Program-made: the position numbers and the translations under genes
In this document: positions 1 to 12,051 of the stretch, piece after piece
How the letters are laid out: every line of letters starts with the position of its first letter
Position numbering within the stretch: the first letter of the stretch is position 1
Source: Euptelea pleiosperma
Lineage: Eukaryota; Streptophyta; Magnoliopsida; Ranunculales; Eupteleaceae
Assembly: GCA_035048495.1 (NCBI GenBank)
Contig: CM068545.1
Location: forward strand, 37,896,225 to 37,960,224
Reading direction: 5' to 3'
Length of the DNA stretch: 64,000 nucleotides
Notes under the pieces: generated by a model
Database searches by the model: none
The model's input: the letters and a program-made list of their open reading frames with translations, nothing else
Told to the model about the DNA's origin: nothing

Positions 1-1745
1 TCACGAACAGGACCGGAGCGCCCCATGGGGAGACACTTGGTCTTATGAAGCCCTTAGTTCCTAAGTCTTCCACCTGAACCTTCAGTTCCTTCAGCTCTGC
101 AGGTGCCATTCTGTATGGCGCCTTAGAAATAGGTGAAGTCCCTAGCATAAGTTCAATGGAAAACTCAACTTCTCTCTTTAGAGGCAATCCTGGTAGTTCA
201 TCTGGAAGGATATCCATGAACTCACTAACTACATGAATCTGCTCCACCTGTACCCTTTTGCTCTCTTCCCCCTCTAGAAAGGTAAGGAAACTAGTACAAT
301 CGGCCCGACGTTTCTTATAAACACGTAAGGCCGATACTACTGATGTATGGGGTGATAATTTTGCACCCACAAACTGAAAAGGAGACTGTCCCGGTATCTG
401 GAACGTCACCCTCTTCGCATAACAATCTACTGTCGCATGATATGCTGACAGCCAGTCCATCCCGAGAATAACGTCAAAATCCGTCATCTCTAATAGGATC
501 AAGTCAGCAGTCAAATTATGATCCCTTATCTGAATCAAACAATTCTTACACATTTGATCTACAATACAATTCTCTCTTAGAGGTGTAGATATAGTAAGCG
601 TAAAATCTAATGACTCGAATTCAAAGCCAAAAGCATATGCAAACATAATAGATACAAAAGAATATCAATCAACACTTTAGCATACAAGTGTGAGATCAGA
701 AGAGTACGTTCTACCACATTCTTGGATTCACTCGCATCTTGCTGTGTAATGACAAAGACTCGCCTCGATATATTCGGCCTCTGAGTATTGCCCGTGGGCT
801 TCTGATATGGTGCACGAGGGCAATGCTTCTGTAAGTGTCCTACACCATTGCAGTTGTAACAACGCCTATCTGCTCGCACAATCTGATTAGGAGGGGCGGA
901 GTTGATTGGTTGTGCAGCAATGGTAAGAACAGATAACTTCGGCTTCTTAATTGAATCCGAATATCTCTGGGGAGCAGTAGGTGCAACTCGACCCTTTCCC
1001 TTAGGATCTGTACGATCCTTTAGGAAATCGCTGGTATCCTTCTCCAGCGCCAATGCCATCTCTACGGTGGTGGCATACACATGAATCAACTGACCCACAA
1101 TCATCCTCCTAATTCCAGACTTGAGGCCCGCCTGAAATCTCTTCGCCTTTCTCTCCTCTGTCGAGATGATGTGTGGTGCATAAGTTGCCAAACGATCAAA
1201 CTGGGTCACATACTGTGCCACAGTCATGGAACCCTGTTCGAGGGCCAAGAAGTCTACCTCGAGCTGATCTCGGACAGAAACGGGGAAGTACTCCAGAAAT
1301 AGTCCCCTAAACTCTTCCCATGTGAGGACCACATCATCTCTCACGAAACGCACCATGTCCCACCAATTCATAGCATCGCCCTTCAACATAAAGGGGCCAC
1401 CTCCACCTTACGATCCTCAGGGCTTCTCATAGCCCGAAAAATCCTATCTACCTCATGTAACCGCCCCTCGACTTCCATTGGCTCAGGAAGACCTCTGAAC
1501 TCCGGCGCTCGTAGTCGTTGGAACTCTCGCAAACTATCGTCTGGGTGAGCACGAGCTGGCTCGGGACGAACCTCTTGAACATGCCGGTCCAAGGCAGCAG
1601 TGATATGACCCAAAGTCGCGTAAACGTTGGCTAACTGAGCCTCTGCACCTGCCTCTGGAGTAGGCGTACGTGAGGTATTCTTACCTCTTCCTCTTCCACT
1701 TCTCATTGCCTTTATAACAAAAGGACGAGTTAGGGACGTGCACAA
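1..1745 (-). pseudogene. gag-protease-RT remnant of Gy1
   Basis: This is broken gag-pol. Gag N-terminus lies at 1383-1745 and the gag core plus zinc knuckle at 607-1389, in different frames. The knuckle (C-x2-C-x4-H-x4-[15 protein letters not shown]) is at about 831-874. Compared with the same site in the array (about 30730), roughly a dozen bases are missing near 660, which removes the D-S-G active-site motif of the aspartic protease and leaves LIDILL in its place. From 606 leftwards the post-protease linker and first part of RT are readable only in pieces. It cannot encode a working polyprotein. The assignment rests on near-identity to the longer copies in this window. Confidence 0.9.
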
Positions 1746-1925
1746 TAAATAGTTTTTTTAAAATAACAAGGAATCGTATTATGATGTTCTTTATCTTGTT
1801 AGTTCTTCATTCGTAAGGTTGTATTATGATCTTAATTAATATACGATTTGATGAAAATGTATTATTTAATTTGGCTAAGTTACTATGTTTCCGAGGACTA
1901 GTAACCTAAAGTTCTGATTCCAAAC

Positions 1926-4031
1926 TGTCACGCCCCAAATCCGATATTTAGTCATATCGACCTTTCTCGTATCTTGAGGTGCGATCTGATCATACAAACG
2001 CGCAGTTAAACAAAACTGGTATCACGATGCAGCGGAAATACACCGAATAATTTTTTTCATTTTGTTTAAACAAGCCATAAGACGAAACGCACTTCATTGA
2101 CACATTAATAACGTTAGAGGATCTCTCACCTCAAACAAAACCGTAATATGCCCATCCAAAAGAAAACATTGTATATATATCGTACTCCCAAATACATATT
2201 ACTAAACGGTCAAAAGACCTATATAACTCATGTATCTTTCTACAAGATAGAAGAATTAAACAAAATATAACATCGTCTCTAGTACAAGTCTATCAACAGA
2301 AATGCTGGAAGCATCAGACCAACTTCCCTTTATCATTTCCTGAAAACAAAACATTTTAAAACGATGACCTAGGGCTCAGTAAGTACATTCCTCATGCGTA
2401 AAACCACTTAAATCAGCGACTTTTGTTTATTTTAAAACAAATACGATTTGCAAATGAGTTTCACATGTAATTCGATAAAACTCAATTCTCTATCAATTAC
2501 TTACGTATAACTTCGAATATAATAATGACTTTTCACATAACAGTCAACCTTTCTCTTATCCGAATACCCGTGACCATTTTTATACAGTCAAACTATCAAT
2601 TCTGATGTATTCAGTACCAACATTCCATCGGTTCTAGTGTACGATGTCAACATTTCTAGCCCACAAGTAAACTCTCTAGTGTGCACACTAATTGTTTCAT
2701 TAGGTATCCTCTCTCCGGATTCCTTAATTTTCTTTTAGGTATAAATACCTGAGGGGTCTCATGCATGAGACAACGCTTCTTCTTTAGGGGACTGGAACTC
2801 TAAGGGTTTTAAGGAAATAAGACAACGCCTGATACTTTAGGGGACTAAAACCCCAAGGGGTCTCAAAGAAATGAGACAACGCCTGATTCCAACTAATCTG
2901 ATATTCCACATTCTCAATCACGTTCTTATTCATGTCCTTAATCGTATTTATATGCATAAAATAATAATGTTTGTAGAAACATCTTTACATACATAACATT
3001 CATATTTTTGCATTTTGAAACTAAAAATAAGAACATTTAAGCCCTATTAATATCTTAGAAAACGAATACATAAAACGGATAAAAAACGCATATATCTCAT
3101 TTTAAATGAATTTGAGCATGACTTCATCCAGCTAAATAGATTACACATGTCCTCATCTATCATAATTTCATGCTTTTAAGATTACAAGAAATTATCAATG
3201 CATTTATACATTTTATGCGGAAAATACAAGAATTGGGATTTTTCCTTGTTAAAATTTAACAGATAACAAGAATAACATTTTCAGACATTTTTCCCAAAAA
3301 TAATAGGATTTTCTAGAATTTTTCTACAATATTCTGTGAGCTTTTTACTATTTTCAAAATGAAATAATATTTATAAATAAATAAATAATAATTAATCAAT
3401 TAAATAAATAAATAAATAAATAATAATTAATTAAATAAATAAATAATAATTAATTAATTAAATAAATAAATGCATAAAATAAATAACTATGTACTTACAA
3501 ATGAATACGCTAGAATCCCAAATCCTTGAACCTCGTACTATGCGAATCTCAAGGTAGCGCGTATCTCGAGGCAGTAGGCCCTACAAAAACTTTTCAAAGG
3601 ACCTCTTGAATATTTTCAAGAATTCTTAGGAATTTTCTAGAATTTCTTCTAGTTGAGAGATTTTTTTGAAAATATTCTTACCTCAGGGGTTAAAATGCAA
3701 ATACCTAAATTGACGTAATTTTCTCAAGGCATGGCTTTGTATTTAGAGAGGTTGAAAACTCAAAACTTTTCATTCCTATCCGATGTGGGACTATAATTTT
3801 GAAAATTGTCTTTTTTTTTCAAATTTTATATTTTTGATATCAAATTATAACATGTAAAAACTTAAAATGTTGTCCAGAACTAAACACAATAACTTTTGAC
3901 TCGCACGTCCGATTTGGACAAACTTGATACCGATAGAAAGCTATTGTTGAGGCCTTTAAAATGGCATACATATAATGTTCAAAGTATTATAAAAAGTCTA
4001 CTATAATATTGCTAGAAATAGGGTCATTACA
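1926..4031 (-). repeat. 5' LTR of Gy1
   Basis: About 2.1 kb, with TGTCACGCCC at its left edge and GGGTCATTACA at its right edge, the same ends as the other LTRs of this family here. It contains the roughly 54-bp hairpin repeats (about 2750-2890) and an AT-rich TAAATAAATAA tract (about 3360-3480). The TATA position kept in other copies has decayed here to tatttagag (about 3739). The adjacent PBS at 1911-1922 (gttctgattcca) differs at two positions from the GCTCTGATACCA of intact copies, in line with an older insertion. Confidence 0.9.
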
Positions 4032-4594
4032 ACATTTCTCTCTCTGGAATACTGTGTGAAGTAGTAACCCACCTTCCTAATGTAGTTCATACCTCTTCCT
4101 TCTTCCATGTACATAACTGACAATAGGTCTCCTTGTACGAGGCAGAACCATTACCTAAGGGTAACCCACAAATAGCACCGTCTTCTTAATTAATGCCACC
4201 ACATTTATTTGTGACCGGTTGTGGTTTTAGCAGTATAAATCAATATTATGCTGGTGTTTTAACGGCCCAAAGAAACAAAATGAAATTGCGTATAACAATC
4301 CTAATTGAACTAAAACATGGGCTCTTAATTGTTTGAAGAATTGGTATTAGTAGGAGCTCCCAACTGTTAGGGTTATATCCTTCTAAAATAATATAAATAT
4401 GGGGTATATAGCCCCGTGAACAATCCGAAAATCAGTTCAAAAGGCACCTAAACAGACTTGCAATATGGTATAACAGCCTTAATGAATGAAGTATATTAGG
4501 GAGGTTTATTAACCCCCCAAAACGAATTTTAGTATGTGCTTAATTAACCTTAAAAAGCAAGCTCTAATAAGGATTTGAGCAGCTGAGAAACCAA
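4032..4594. other. intron DNA between Gy1 and a LINE tail
   Basis: AT-rich sequence without a recognisable exon or transposon. Its last nine bases (4586-4594, AGAAACCAA) are the left copy of the target duplication of the LINE fragment that follows. Confidence 0.5.
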
Positions 4595-5225
4595 GGTGGC
4601 TTTTTTCACCTGGGAGGCTTCTCTAGATAAGATTTTGACAGTACCACTTGCGATCTAGAGGTCCTATCATAGTTGAGTATTGTTGGATGTGTCGGCGTGA
4701 CGGTGAAACGGTCAATCATCTCCTGTTACATTGTGATATGGCAAAAGGGTTTGGTCTTCTTTCCTCTGTGAGTTTGGGATGGATTGGGTGTTATCGGGAT
4801 CTCTTTTGGCTCTAATTCTCAGCTGGCGGTTTAATGCCTTTTCCTCTCGAGGAAACATCCTTTGGAGGATGTTGCCCTTTGCCATTGTTTGGGGTCTTTG
4901 GAGAGAAAGGAACCGAAAGGCTTTCCAAGGCAAGAGTGAAAATGAGGCTTCGATTATCCTCAGCATTAAGGGTTTATTATTTTTGTAGTCCGGAGCATTG
5001 TCGGAGTGCATGTGCAAGGGATTATTCTTTGAAGACTTTGTTTTTCGCTTGGCCTATCTTTTTGTTCTAGGGATTGATGTTTTTGGTTTTTCTTTGGGAG
5101 GGTGGCTGGGGTTTGCTTCTTTTTGTGTTGGATGCGGCTTCTAGTAGGTCATCTCGACCTCTTTGAGCTTCGGTGCTTGTATGCTTCTTTTCTCTTTAAT
5201 AAAATTTACACTTATAAAAAAAGAA
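4595..5225 (+). mobile_element. 5'-truncated L1-type LINE tail
   Basis: This is only the 3' end of a LINE. It begins in the C-terminal zinc-binding-like segment of ORF2: a C-x2-C motif followed by GETVNHLLLHCD near 4690-4740, equivalent to about 19676-19735 in the larger LINE. It continues through a segment resembling VWGLWRERNRKAFQGKSE (about 4888-4940) and the 3' UTR to ataaaatttacacttataaaaaaa. A 9-bp direct repeat, AGAAACCAA, flanks it at 4586-4594 and 5226-5234. Truncation at the 5' end, a short A-tail and a direct repeat are hallmarks of target-primed reverse transcription. The coding part is interrupted. Confidence 0.88.
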
Positions 5226-5234
5226 AGAAACCAA

Positions 5235-5785
5235 ACTGAACTTGGGTATTGATGTACAAAAAAATAATCTAAGTCAGTTGCTTAATAACCTTAAAAATCA
5301 AATTGTATAAAAAACATATAACATGAAACTCCACACAATATAAAATCCAAATCTAGGCCGTGATCAAAATCACGTTAGGAGGACATGATCCTTCCTTTTA
5401 TTCATCTTCTTTTTCTTCTCCTTACTCTAATAAAAAGCCCAATAGTCAATCAAACTCAATATAATACAAAACCCAAACTCACACGAACCAAATCCTATAT
5501 CACCTCATAAAGGGAAAAATAAAAAATCACAAATCTCATTCCCCAAAAAACTCAATTGTAACTCCCACAAACCCAGTGAGATAATACCCACCCAAAGAGT
5601 GGTAAAAAGAAAAAAGAAACCCTAGAACCTAAACTTCAACAGAAAACCCAAATAATAAAAAACGAGACTCAAATCAAAGCATATCTTTAATCTTTTTCAC
5701 AAACGAAATCAAAACACAAGTATTACATTCTTTTGAAGTTCTTGCACAGTTGCACACCCCAAACTCACTTGAGAGAGAGAGAGAG
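5235..5785. other. intron DNA, AT-rich
   Basis: A-rich sequence ending in a (GA)n run at 5771-5785 that abuts the next LTR. No exon or transposon recognised. Confidence 0.45.
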
Positions 5786-7808
5786 TGTCACGCTCCCAAA
5801 TCCGATATCTAGTCATGTCGACCTTCTCGTATCTTGAGGCGCGATTTGATTATACAAACGCGCAGTTAAACAAAATTAGTATCACGATGTAGCGGAAATA
5901 CACCGAATAATTTTTCATTTTGTTTAAACAATCCATAGGATGAAACACACTTCATTGACATATTAATAATGTCAGAGGATCTCTCACCTCAATCAAAACC
6001 ATAATATGCTTATAAAAGAAACATTGTATATATGTATCGTGCTACCAATTACATGTTACTACACGGTCAAAAGACTTAAATATTCCATGTATCATTCTAC
6101 AAGATAGAAGAATTAAACAAAATATAACATCGTCTCTAGCACATGTCTATCAACAGAAATGCTGGAAGTATCAAACCAACTTCCCCTTACCCCTTCGTGA
6201 AAACAAAACATTTTAAAACATGAGTTAGGGCCTAGTAAGTACATTCCCCATGCATAAAATCACATAAATCATCGGCTTTTGTTTATTTTAAAACAAATAC
6301 GATTGCAAATGAGTTTCACATGTAATTCGATAAAACTCAATTCTCTATTAATTATTTACGTATAACTCCGAATACAAGGATGACCTCTCACATAATAGTT
6401 AACATTTCTCTTATCAGAATACTCGTGACCATTTTTCTATACAGTCAAACTATTGACTTTGATGTATCCGATACCAACATTCCATCGGTTCTAGTGTACG
6501 ATGTCAACACTTCTAGCCTACAAGTAGACTCCCTAATGTGCACACTAATTGTTTCATTAGGTATCCTCTCTCCAGATTCCCTAATTTCTTTTTAGGTATA
6601 AATACCCGAGGGGTCTCATGAATGAGACAAAGCCTTTCCTTTAGGGGACTAGAATCCCAAGGGGTCTTAAAGAAATAAGACAACGCCTGATACTTTAGGG
6701 GACTAGAACCCTAAGGGGTCTCAACGAAATGAGACAACGGTTGATTCCAACTAATCTGATATTCCACATTCCCAATCACGTTCTTATTCATGTCCTTAAT
6801 CGTATTTATATGCATAAAACAGTAATGTTTGTAGAAACATCTTTACATGCATAACATTCATATTTTTGCATTTTGAAACTAAAAATAAGAACATTTAAGC
6901 CCTATTAATATCTTTGAAAGCGAATACATAAAACGGATGAAAAACGCATATATCTCATTTTAAATGAATTTGAGCATGACTTCATCTAACTAAATAGATT
7001 ACACATGTCCTCATCTATCATAATTTCATGCTTTTAAGATTAAAAGAAATCATCAAAGCATTTACACATTTTATGTGGAAAATACAAGAATTGGGATTTT
7101 TTCTTGCTAAAATTTAACAGATAACACGAATAACATTTTCAGACATTTTCCCCAAAAATAATAGAATTTTCTAGAATTTTTCTGCAATATTTTGTGAATT
7201 TTCTACTATTTCCAAAATAAAATAACATTTATAAATAAATAAATAAATAATTAAATAAATAAATGAAATAAATAAAATAAATAACTATGTACTTACTTGC
7301 GAATACGCTAGAATTCCGAATCCTTGAAACCTCGTATGGCGTGAATCTCGAGACAGTGAGCCCCATAAAAAAAAATTTTCAAACGACTTTCTCAATATTT
7401 GTAGGAATTCCTAGGAATTTTCTAGAATTTCTTCTAGTTGAGCGTTTTTTTTGCAAATATTCTTACCTCAAGGGTTAGAATGCAAATACCCAAACTGATA
7501 TAATTTTCTCAAGGCATAGCCTTGTATTTATAGAGGTCGAAAACTCAGAACTTTTCATTCATTTCCAATGTGGGACTATAATTTTGAACATTGTCCTTTT
7601 TTTTTTTTTTTTTTCAAATTTTATATTTTTGATATCAAACTATAGCATATAAAAACTTGAAATGTTGCCCAGAACGAAACACAATAACTTTTGACTCGCA
7701 AGTCCGATTTGGACAAACTTGATATCGATAGAAAGCTATTGTTAAGACCTTTAAAATGGCATACATATAATGTTCAAAGTATTATAAACTAGAAATAGGG
7801 TCATTACA
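5786..7808 (-). repeat. 3' LTR of Gy2
   Basis: About 2.0 kb, TGTCACGCTC at the left edge and GGGTCATTACA at the right. It holds hairpin repeats (about 6607-6747), a short TAAATAAATAA tract (about 7220-7280) and a minus-strand TATA box, TATAAATA (7525-7532). The purine tract AGGAGGGTGGGA (minus strand, 7809-7820) directly precedes it in element sense, as a polypurine tract should. Confidence 0.9.
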
Positions 7809-7853
7809 TCCCACCCTCCTTATAAGGAATTTCGTCTTTGAAATTAGACATGC

Positions 7854-10322
7854 CTAATCCGAGAGCAAATGTGGATCCTTCTCTCTGACGTCAGCCTCTA
7901 GTTCCCAAGAGGCATCATCAATGTTGTGGTGTTGCCACAACACCTTCACTAAGGGGATCACTTTAGTGCACAATACTTGTTCTTTCGTGGCGAGGATACA
8001 GACAGGTTGTTCAACATATGAAACATCCTCTCGGAGCTCTAAAGACTTCCAATCAAGCACGTGAGATAGATCCGGCTCATACTTGCGAAGCATTGAGACA
8101 TGGAATACGTCGTGAAGTCCGGCCAACTGAGTAGGCAAAGCTAAGCGATAGGCAACCTCACCAATCCTATCAAGGACCAAGAAAGGTTCAATGAACCTCG
8201 GTGCTAGCTTCCCTTTCTTGTCGAACCTCATCACTCCTCTGACTGGCAATACCTTCAAGAAGACATGGTTGCCGATGGAGAACTCAAGCTTACGGCGATG
8301 CTGATTAGCATAAGACTTCTGTCGACTTTGCGCCGCAATGAGACGTTCTCGAATGATCCCAATCTTCTCAGTGGTCTCCTGCACCACCTCAGGACTAAGC
8401 AAGCTTCTCTTTCCAACCTCTGCCCAGCATACTGGAGATCTACAAGGCCTTCCGTACAGAGCCTCATAGGGTGCCATGCCTATGCTCGATTGATGGCTAT
8501 TGTTGTATGCAAACTCCACAAGCGGCAAGTGATCCTCCCAACTGCCCTTGATGTCCATTATACAAGCTCCGAGTAAATCTTCCAAGATTTGATTCACTTG
8601 CTCTGTCTGCCCGTCTGTTTGAGGGTGAAAAGCTGAACTAAAATTCAACTTTGTCCCGAAGGCACTCTGAAAACTCTTCAAGAACTTCGAGGTGAACTTC
8701 AGATCTCTATCTGACACAATGGAGATTGGGATACCATGTAGTTTGACAATCTCTTTGACGTACAATCTGTTCAGATCATTGACACTGTGAGTGGCTCTGA
8801 TAGTCAAGAAATGAGCAGATTTCGTCAACCTGTCCAGGATTATCCAAATGGAGTCATGGTTCTGACGAGTCTTAGGTAGACCCATCACGAAATCCATTGA
8901 CACATTATCCCACTTCCACTTTGGGATAGGTAGAGGCTGCAGGGTGCCTCTTGGTTTCTGATGCTCTACCTTGATCTGCTGGCATGTTAGGCATCTCGAC
9001 ACATATTGAGCAATCTCTTTCTTTATCTTATTCTACCAAAACTGCCTACGTAAGTCTTGGTACATCTTAGAGCCGCCTGGATGTATTGTGTAACGAGTAC
9101 AGTGAGCCTCATCGAGAATCTCCCGTTTCAGGTCATCATTGTCTTCAGGTACCCACAATCTCTCACGGTACCTTAGACTGCCATCTGAGTGCAAAGTCCA
9201 CTCCCTCCCTCCCTTCCCATGTTGTGCCTCTATGATCCTTCTAACCAAAGAGGGTTCGACCACCAAGTGTGAGACAAGGATCCTGGGGTACTATGTCGAA
9301 ATCTGAGGTTCACGGTCCTCCTCAGTATCCGGCCATTCTACCTCATGGCCCAAAAGGTAAAATATAGTCCCACTCTATTTTCGGCTCAATGCATCTGCCA
9401 CGACATTGGCCTTGCCTGGGTGGTACTGGAGAGTGAAGTCATAATCCTTCAGGAACTCCATTTATTGTCTCTGCCTCATTTTCAGCTCCTTCTGAGTGAA
9501 AATGTATTTCAAGCTCTTGTGATCAGAGTAAAGCTCGAACTTCTAACCGTAGAGGTAATGGCGCTAAATCTTGAGTGCAAAGAAATTGCTGCAAGCTCAA
9601 GGTCGTGGGTGGGGTAATTTTGTTCATTATCTTCAACTGTCTCGAAGCATAAGCGATCACCTTTCCATTCTGTATCAGGACACAACTTAGTCCCTTCAAT
9701 GATGCATCACTGTAAATGACAAAGCCCCCCTCCATAGAAAAAAAATTGTCAGAACAGTTGAAGTAGCTAGATGAGTCTTCAGCTGTTCAAAGGCAGAAGA
9801 ACACTTCTCGTCCCACTCGAACTTCACACCCTTCCGTGTGAGGCGTGTCAACGTGGTAGCAATGCTGGAGAATCCATCAATTAACCTCCGATAGTAGCTC
9901 GCCAAACCCAGGAAACTCCAAATTTCAGTAACACTGCTCGGCGGCTCCCAGTTCAACACTGCTTCAACCTTCGACGGATCAACTAAGTTTCCCTCCCCGG
10001 AAATAACATGACCCAAGAACTTTACATCCTCTTGCCAGAATTCACATTTACTGAACTTGGCATAGAGTCAATGATCTTTCAGCGTCTGTAGGGCTAGTTG
10101 CAGATGCTGCTCGTGCTCTTCTTGAGTCTGTGAGTAGATCAGGATATCATCAATAAAGACGATGATGAACTGATCGAGGTACAATCGGAAGATCCGATTC
10201 ATCAGATCCATGAATGCAACTGGAGCATTCGTCAATTTGAATGGCATGACTAGAAATTCATAATGGCCATACCGTGTCTGAAATGCCGTCTTCTAGATAT
10301 CCTCCTCTTTTACTCTGAGCTG
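7854..10322 (-). pseudogene. Gy2 pol remnant: RT end, RNase H, integrase, chromodomain
   Basis: In element sense (right to left) it runs through RT with its catalytic aspartates (about 10160), the segment [15 protein letters not shown] (about 9900), RNase H with YSDASLKG (about 9690), the HHCC zinc finger of integrase (about 9000-9110), and the integrase core, including [11 protein letters not shown] and the HPQTDGQTE segment near 8610. It closes with a C-terminal chromodomain-like region ([12 protein letters not shown], about 7925-7960) and a stop near 7854. Several stops and frameshifts divide it. The longest piece is 382 codons (7854-9002). It is a decayed relative of the pol genes at 27411-31828 and 34103-38530. 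Confidence 0.92.
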
Positions 10323-12051
10323 ATAACATCGTCTCTAGCACATGTCTATCAACAGAAATGTTGGAAGTATCAAATCAACTTCTCCTTATCCCTTTGTGAA
10401 AACAAAACATTTTAAAACATGAGTTAGGGCCCAGTAAGTACATTCCTCATGCATAAAACCACATAAATCATCGGCTTTTGTTTATTTTAAAACAAATACG
10501 ATTGCAAATGAGTTTCACATGTAATTCGATAAAACTCAATTCTCTATTAATTATTTACGTATAACTCCGAATACAAGGATGACCTCTCACATAATAGTTA
10601 ACATTTCTCTTATCAGAATATTCGTGACCATTTTTCTATACAGTCAAACTATTGACTTTGATGTATCCGAAACCAACATTCCATCGGTTCTAGTGTATGA
10701 TGTCAACACTTCTAGTCTACAAGTAGACTCCCTAATGTGCGCACTAATTGTTTCATTAGGTATCCTCTCTCCGGATTCTCTAATTTCCTTTTAGGTATAA
10801 ATACCCGAGGGGTCTCATGAATGAGCCAAAGCCTCTCCTTTAGGGGACTAGAACCCCAAGGGGTCTTAAAGAAATAAGACAATGCCTGATACTTTAGGGG
10901 ACTAAAACCCCAAGGGGTCTCAAAGAAATGAGACAACGGTTGATTCCAACTAATCTGATATTCCACATTCCCAATCACGTTCTTATTCATGTCCTTAATC
11001 GTATTTATATGCATAAAACAGTAATGCTTGTAGAAACATCTTTACATGCATAACATTCATATTTTTGCATTTTGAAACTAAAAATAAGAACATTTAAGCC
11101 CTATTAATATCTTCTTTGAAAGCCAATACATAAAACGGATGAAAAACGCATATATCTCATTTTAAATGAATTTGAGCATGACTTCATCTAGCTAAATAGA
11201 TTACACATATCCTCATCTATTATAATTTCATGCTTTTAAAATTAAAAGAAATCATCAAAGCATTTACACATTTTATGTGGAAAATACAAGAATTGGGATT
11301 TTTTCTTGCTAAAATTTAACAGATAACAAGAATAACATTTTCAGACATTTTCCTAAAAAATAATAGAATTTTCTAGAATTTTTTCTACAATATTTTGTGA
11401 AATTTCTACTATTTCCAAAATAAAATAACATTTATAAATAAATAAATAAATAATAATTAATTAATGAAATAAATAATTAATTAAATAAATACATAAAATA
11501 AACATGTACTTACTCGTTAATACGCTAGAATCCCGAATCCTTGAACCTCGTACGACGCGAATCTTGAGGTAGTGCGTATATCGAGACAGTGGGCCCCACA
11601 AAAAAAACTTTTTAAAGGACCTGAATATTTTTAGGAATTCTTAGAAATTTTATAAAATTTCTTCAAGTTGAGGGGTTTTTTTGCAAATATTCTTACCTAA
11701 GGGGTTAGAATGCAATTACCCAAACTGATGTTATTTTCTCAAGGGATGGCCTTGTATTTATAGAGGTTGTAAACTCAGAACTTTTCATTACTTTTTAATG
11801 TGGGACTATAATTTTGAACAGTCCCCTTTTTTTTTTTTTCAAATTTTATATTTTTGATATCAAACTATAGGATATAAAAACTTAAAATGTTGTCCTGAAC
11901 TAAACACAATAACTTTTGACTGACACGTCCGATTTGGACAAACTCGATACCGATAGAAAACTATTGTTGAGACCTTTAAAATGGCATACATATAATGTTC
12001 AAAATATTATAAAAAGTCTATTATAATATTGCTAGAAACAGGGTCATTACA
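10323..12051 (-). repeat. 5' LTR of Gy2, truncated
   Basis: Homologous to 6123-7808 of the partner LTR and lacking the first 340 bp or so. The right edge GGGTCATTACA is intact. It includes the hairpin repeats (about 10807-10947) and an open 100-codon frame at 10712-11014 (minus strand) that also occurs in the array LTRs. Confidence 0.9.

Larger units (their letters stand above)
1..4031 (-). mobile_element. Ty3/gypsy chromovirus (Gy1), 5' part, cut by window edge
   Basis: Reading on the minus strand, the 5' LTR (1926-4031) is followed by a degenerate primer-binding site, gag, protease and the start of RT, and the window ends inside RT. The internal part is closely similar to the internal regions of the tandem array at 25281-40811, so it is the same family. 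The gag type and the chromodomain seen in better copies suggest a Tekay/Del-like chromovirus. Gag is split by frameshifts and the protease motif is damaged. The partner LTR lies left of the window, so no target duplication can be checked; the base run after the LTR is acatt. Confidence 0.9.
5786..12051 (-). mobile_element. Ty3/gypsy chromovirus (Gy2), internally deleted
   Basis: A complete left LTR (5786-7808), a partial internal region (7809-10322) and a right LTR missing its left end (10323-12051) form one element on the minus strand. At about 10322 the reading jumps from the RT coding region into the LTR interior, equivalent to about 6123 of the left copy, sharing only about two bases at the junction. 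Gag, protease, the N-terminal part of RT, the PBS and about 340 bp of the 5' LTR are therefore missing. The left flank is (GA)n and the right flank (CA)n(GA)n, so a 5-bp target duplication cannot be made out. The right LTR edge is exact and the element lacks signals needed for replication. Confidence 0.9.

Noticed and set aside
6380..6595. 71-codon + strand frame, also at 10579-10794
   Set aside because: Lies inside LTRs antisense to the element and recurs only because the LTR recurs; no domain or initiation context.
8265..8576. 103-codon + strand frames opposite integrase (also 27822-28133 and 34523-34747)
   Set aside because: Shadow frames of the gypsy pol genes; their repeats follow the copies of pol.
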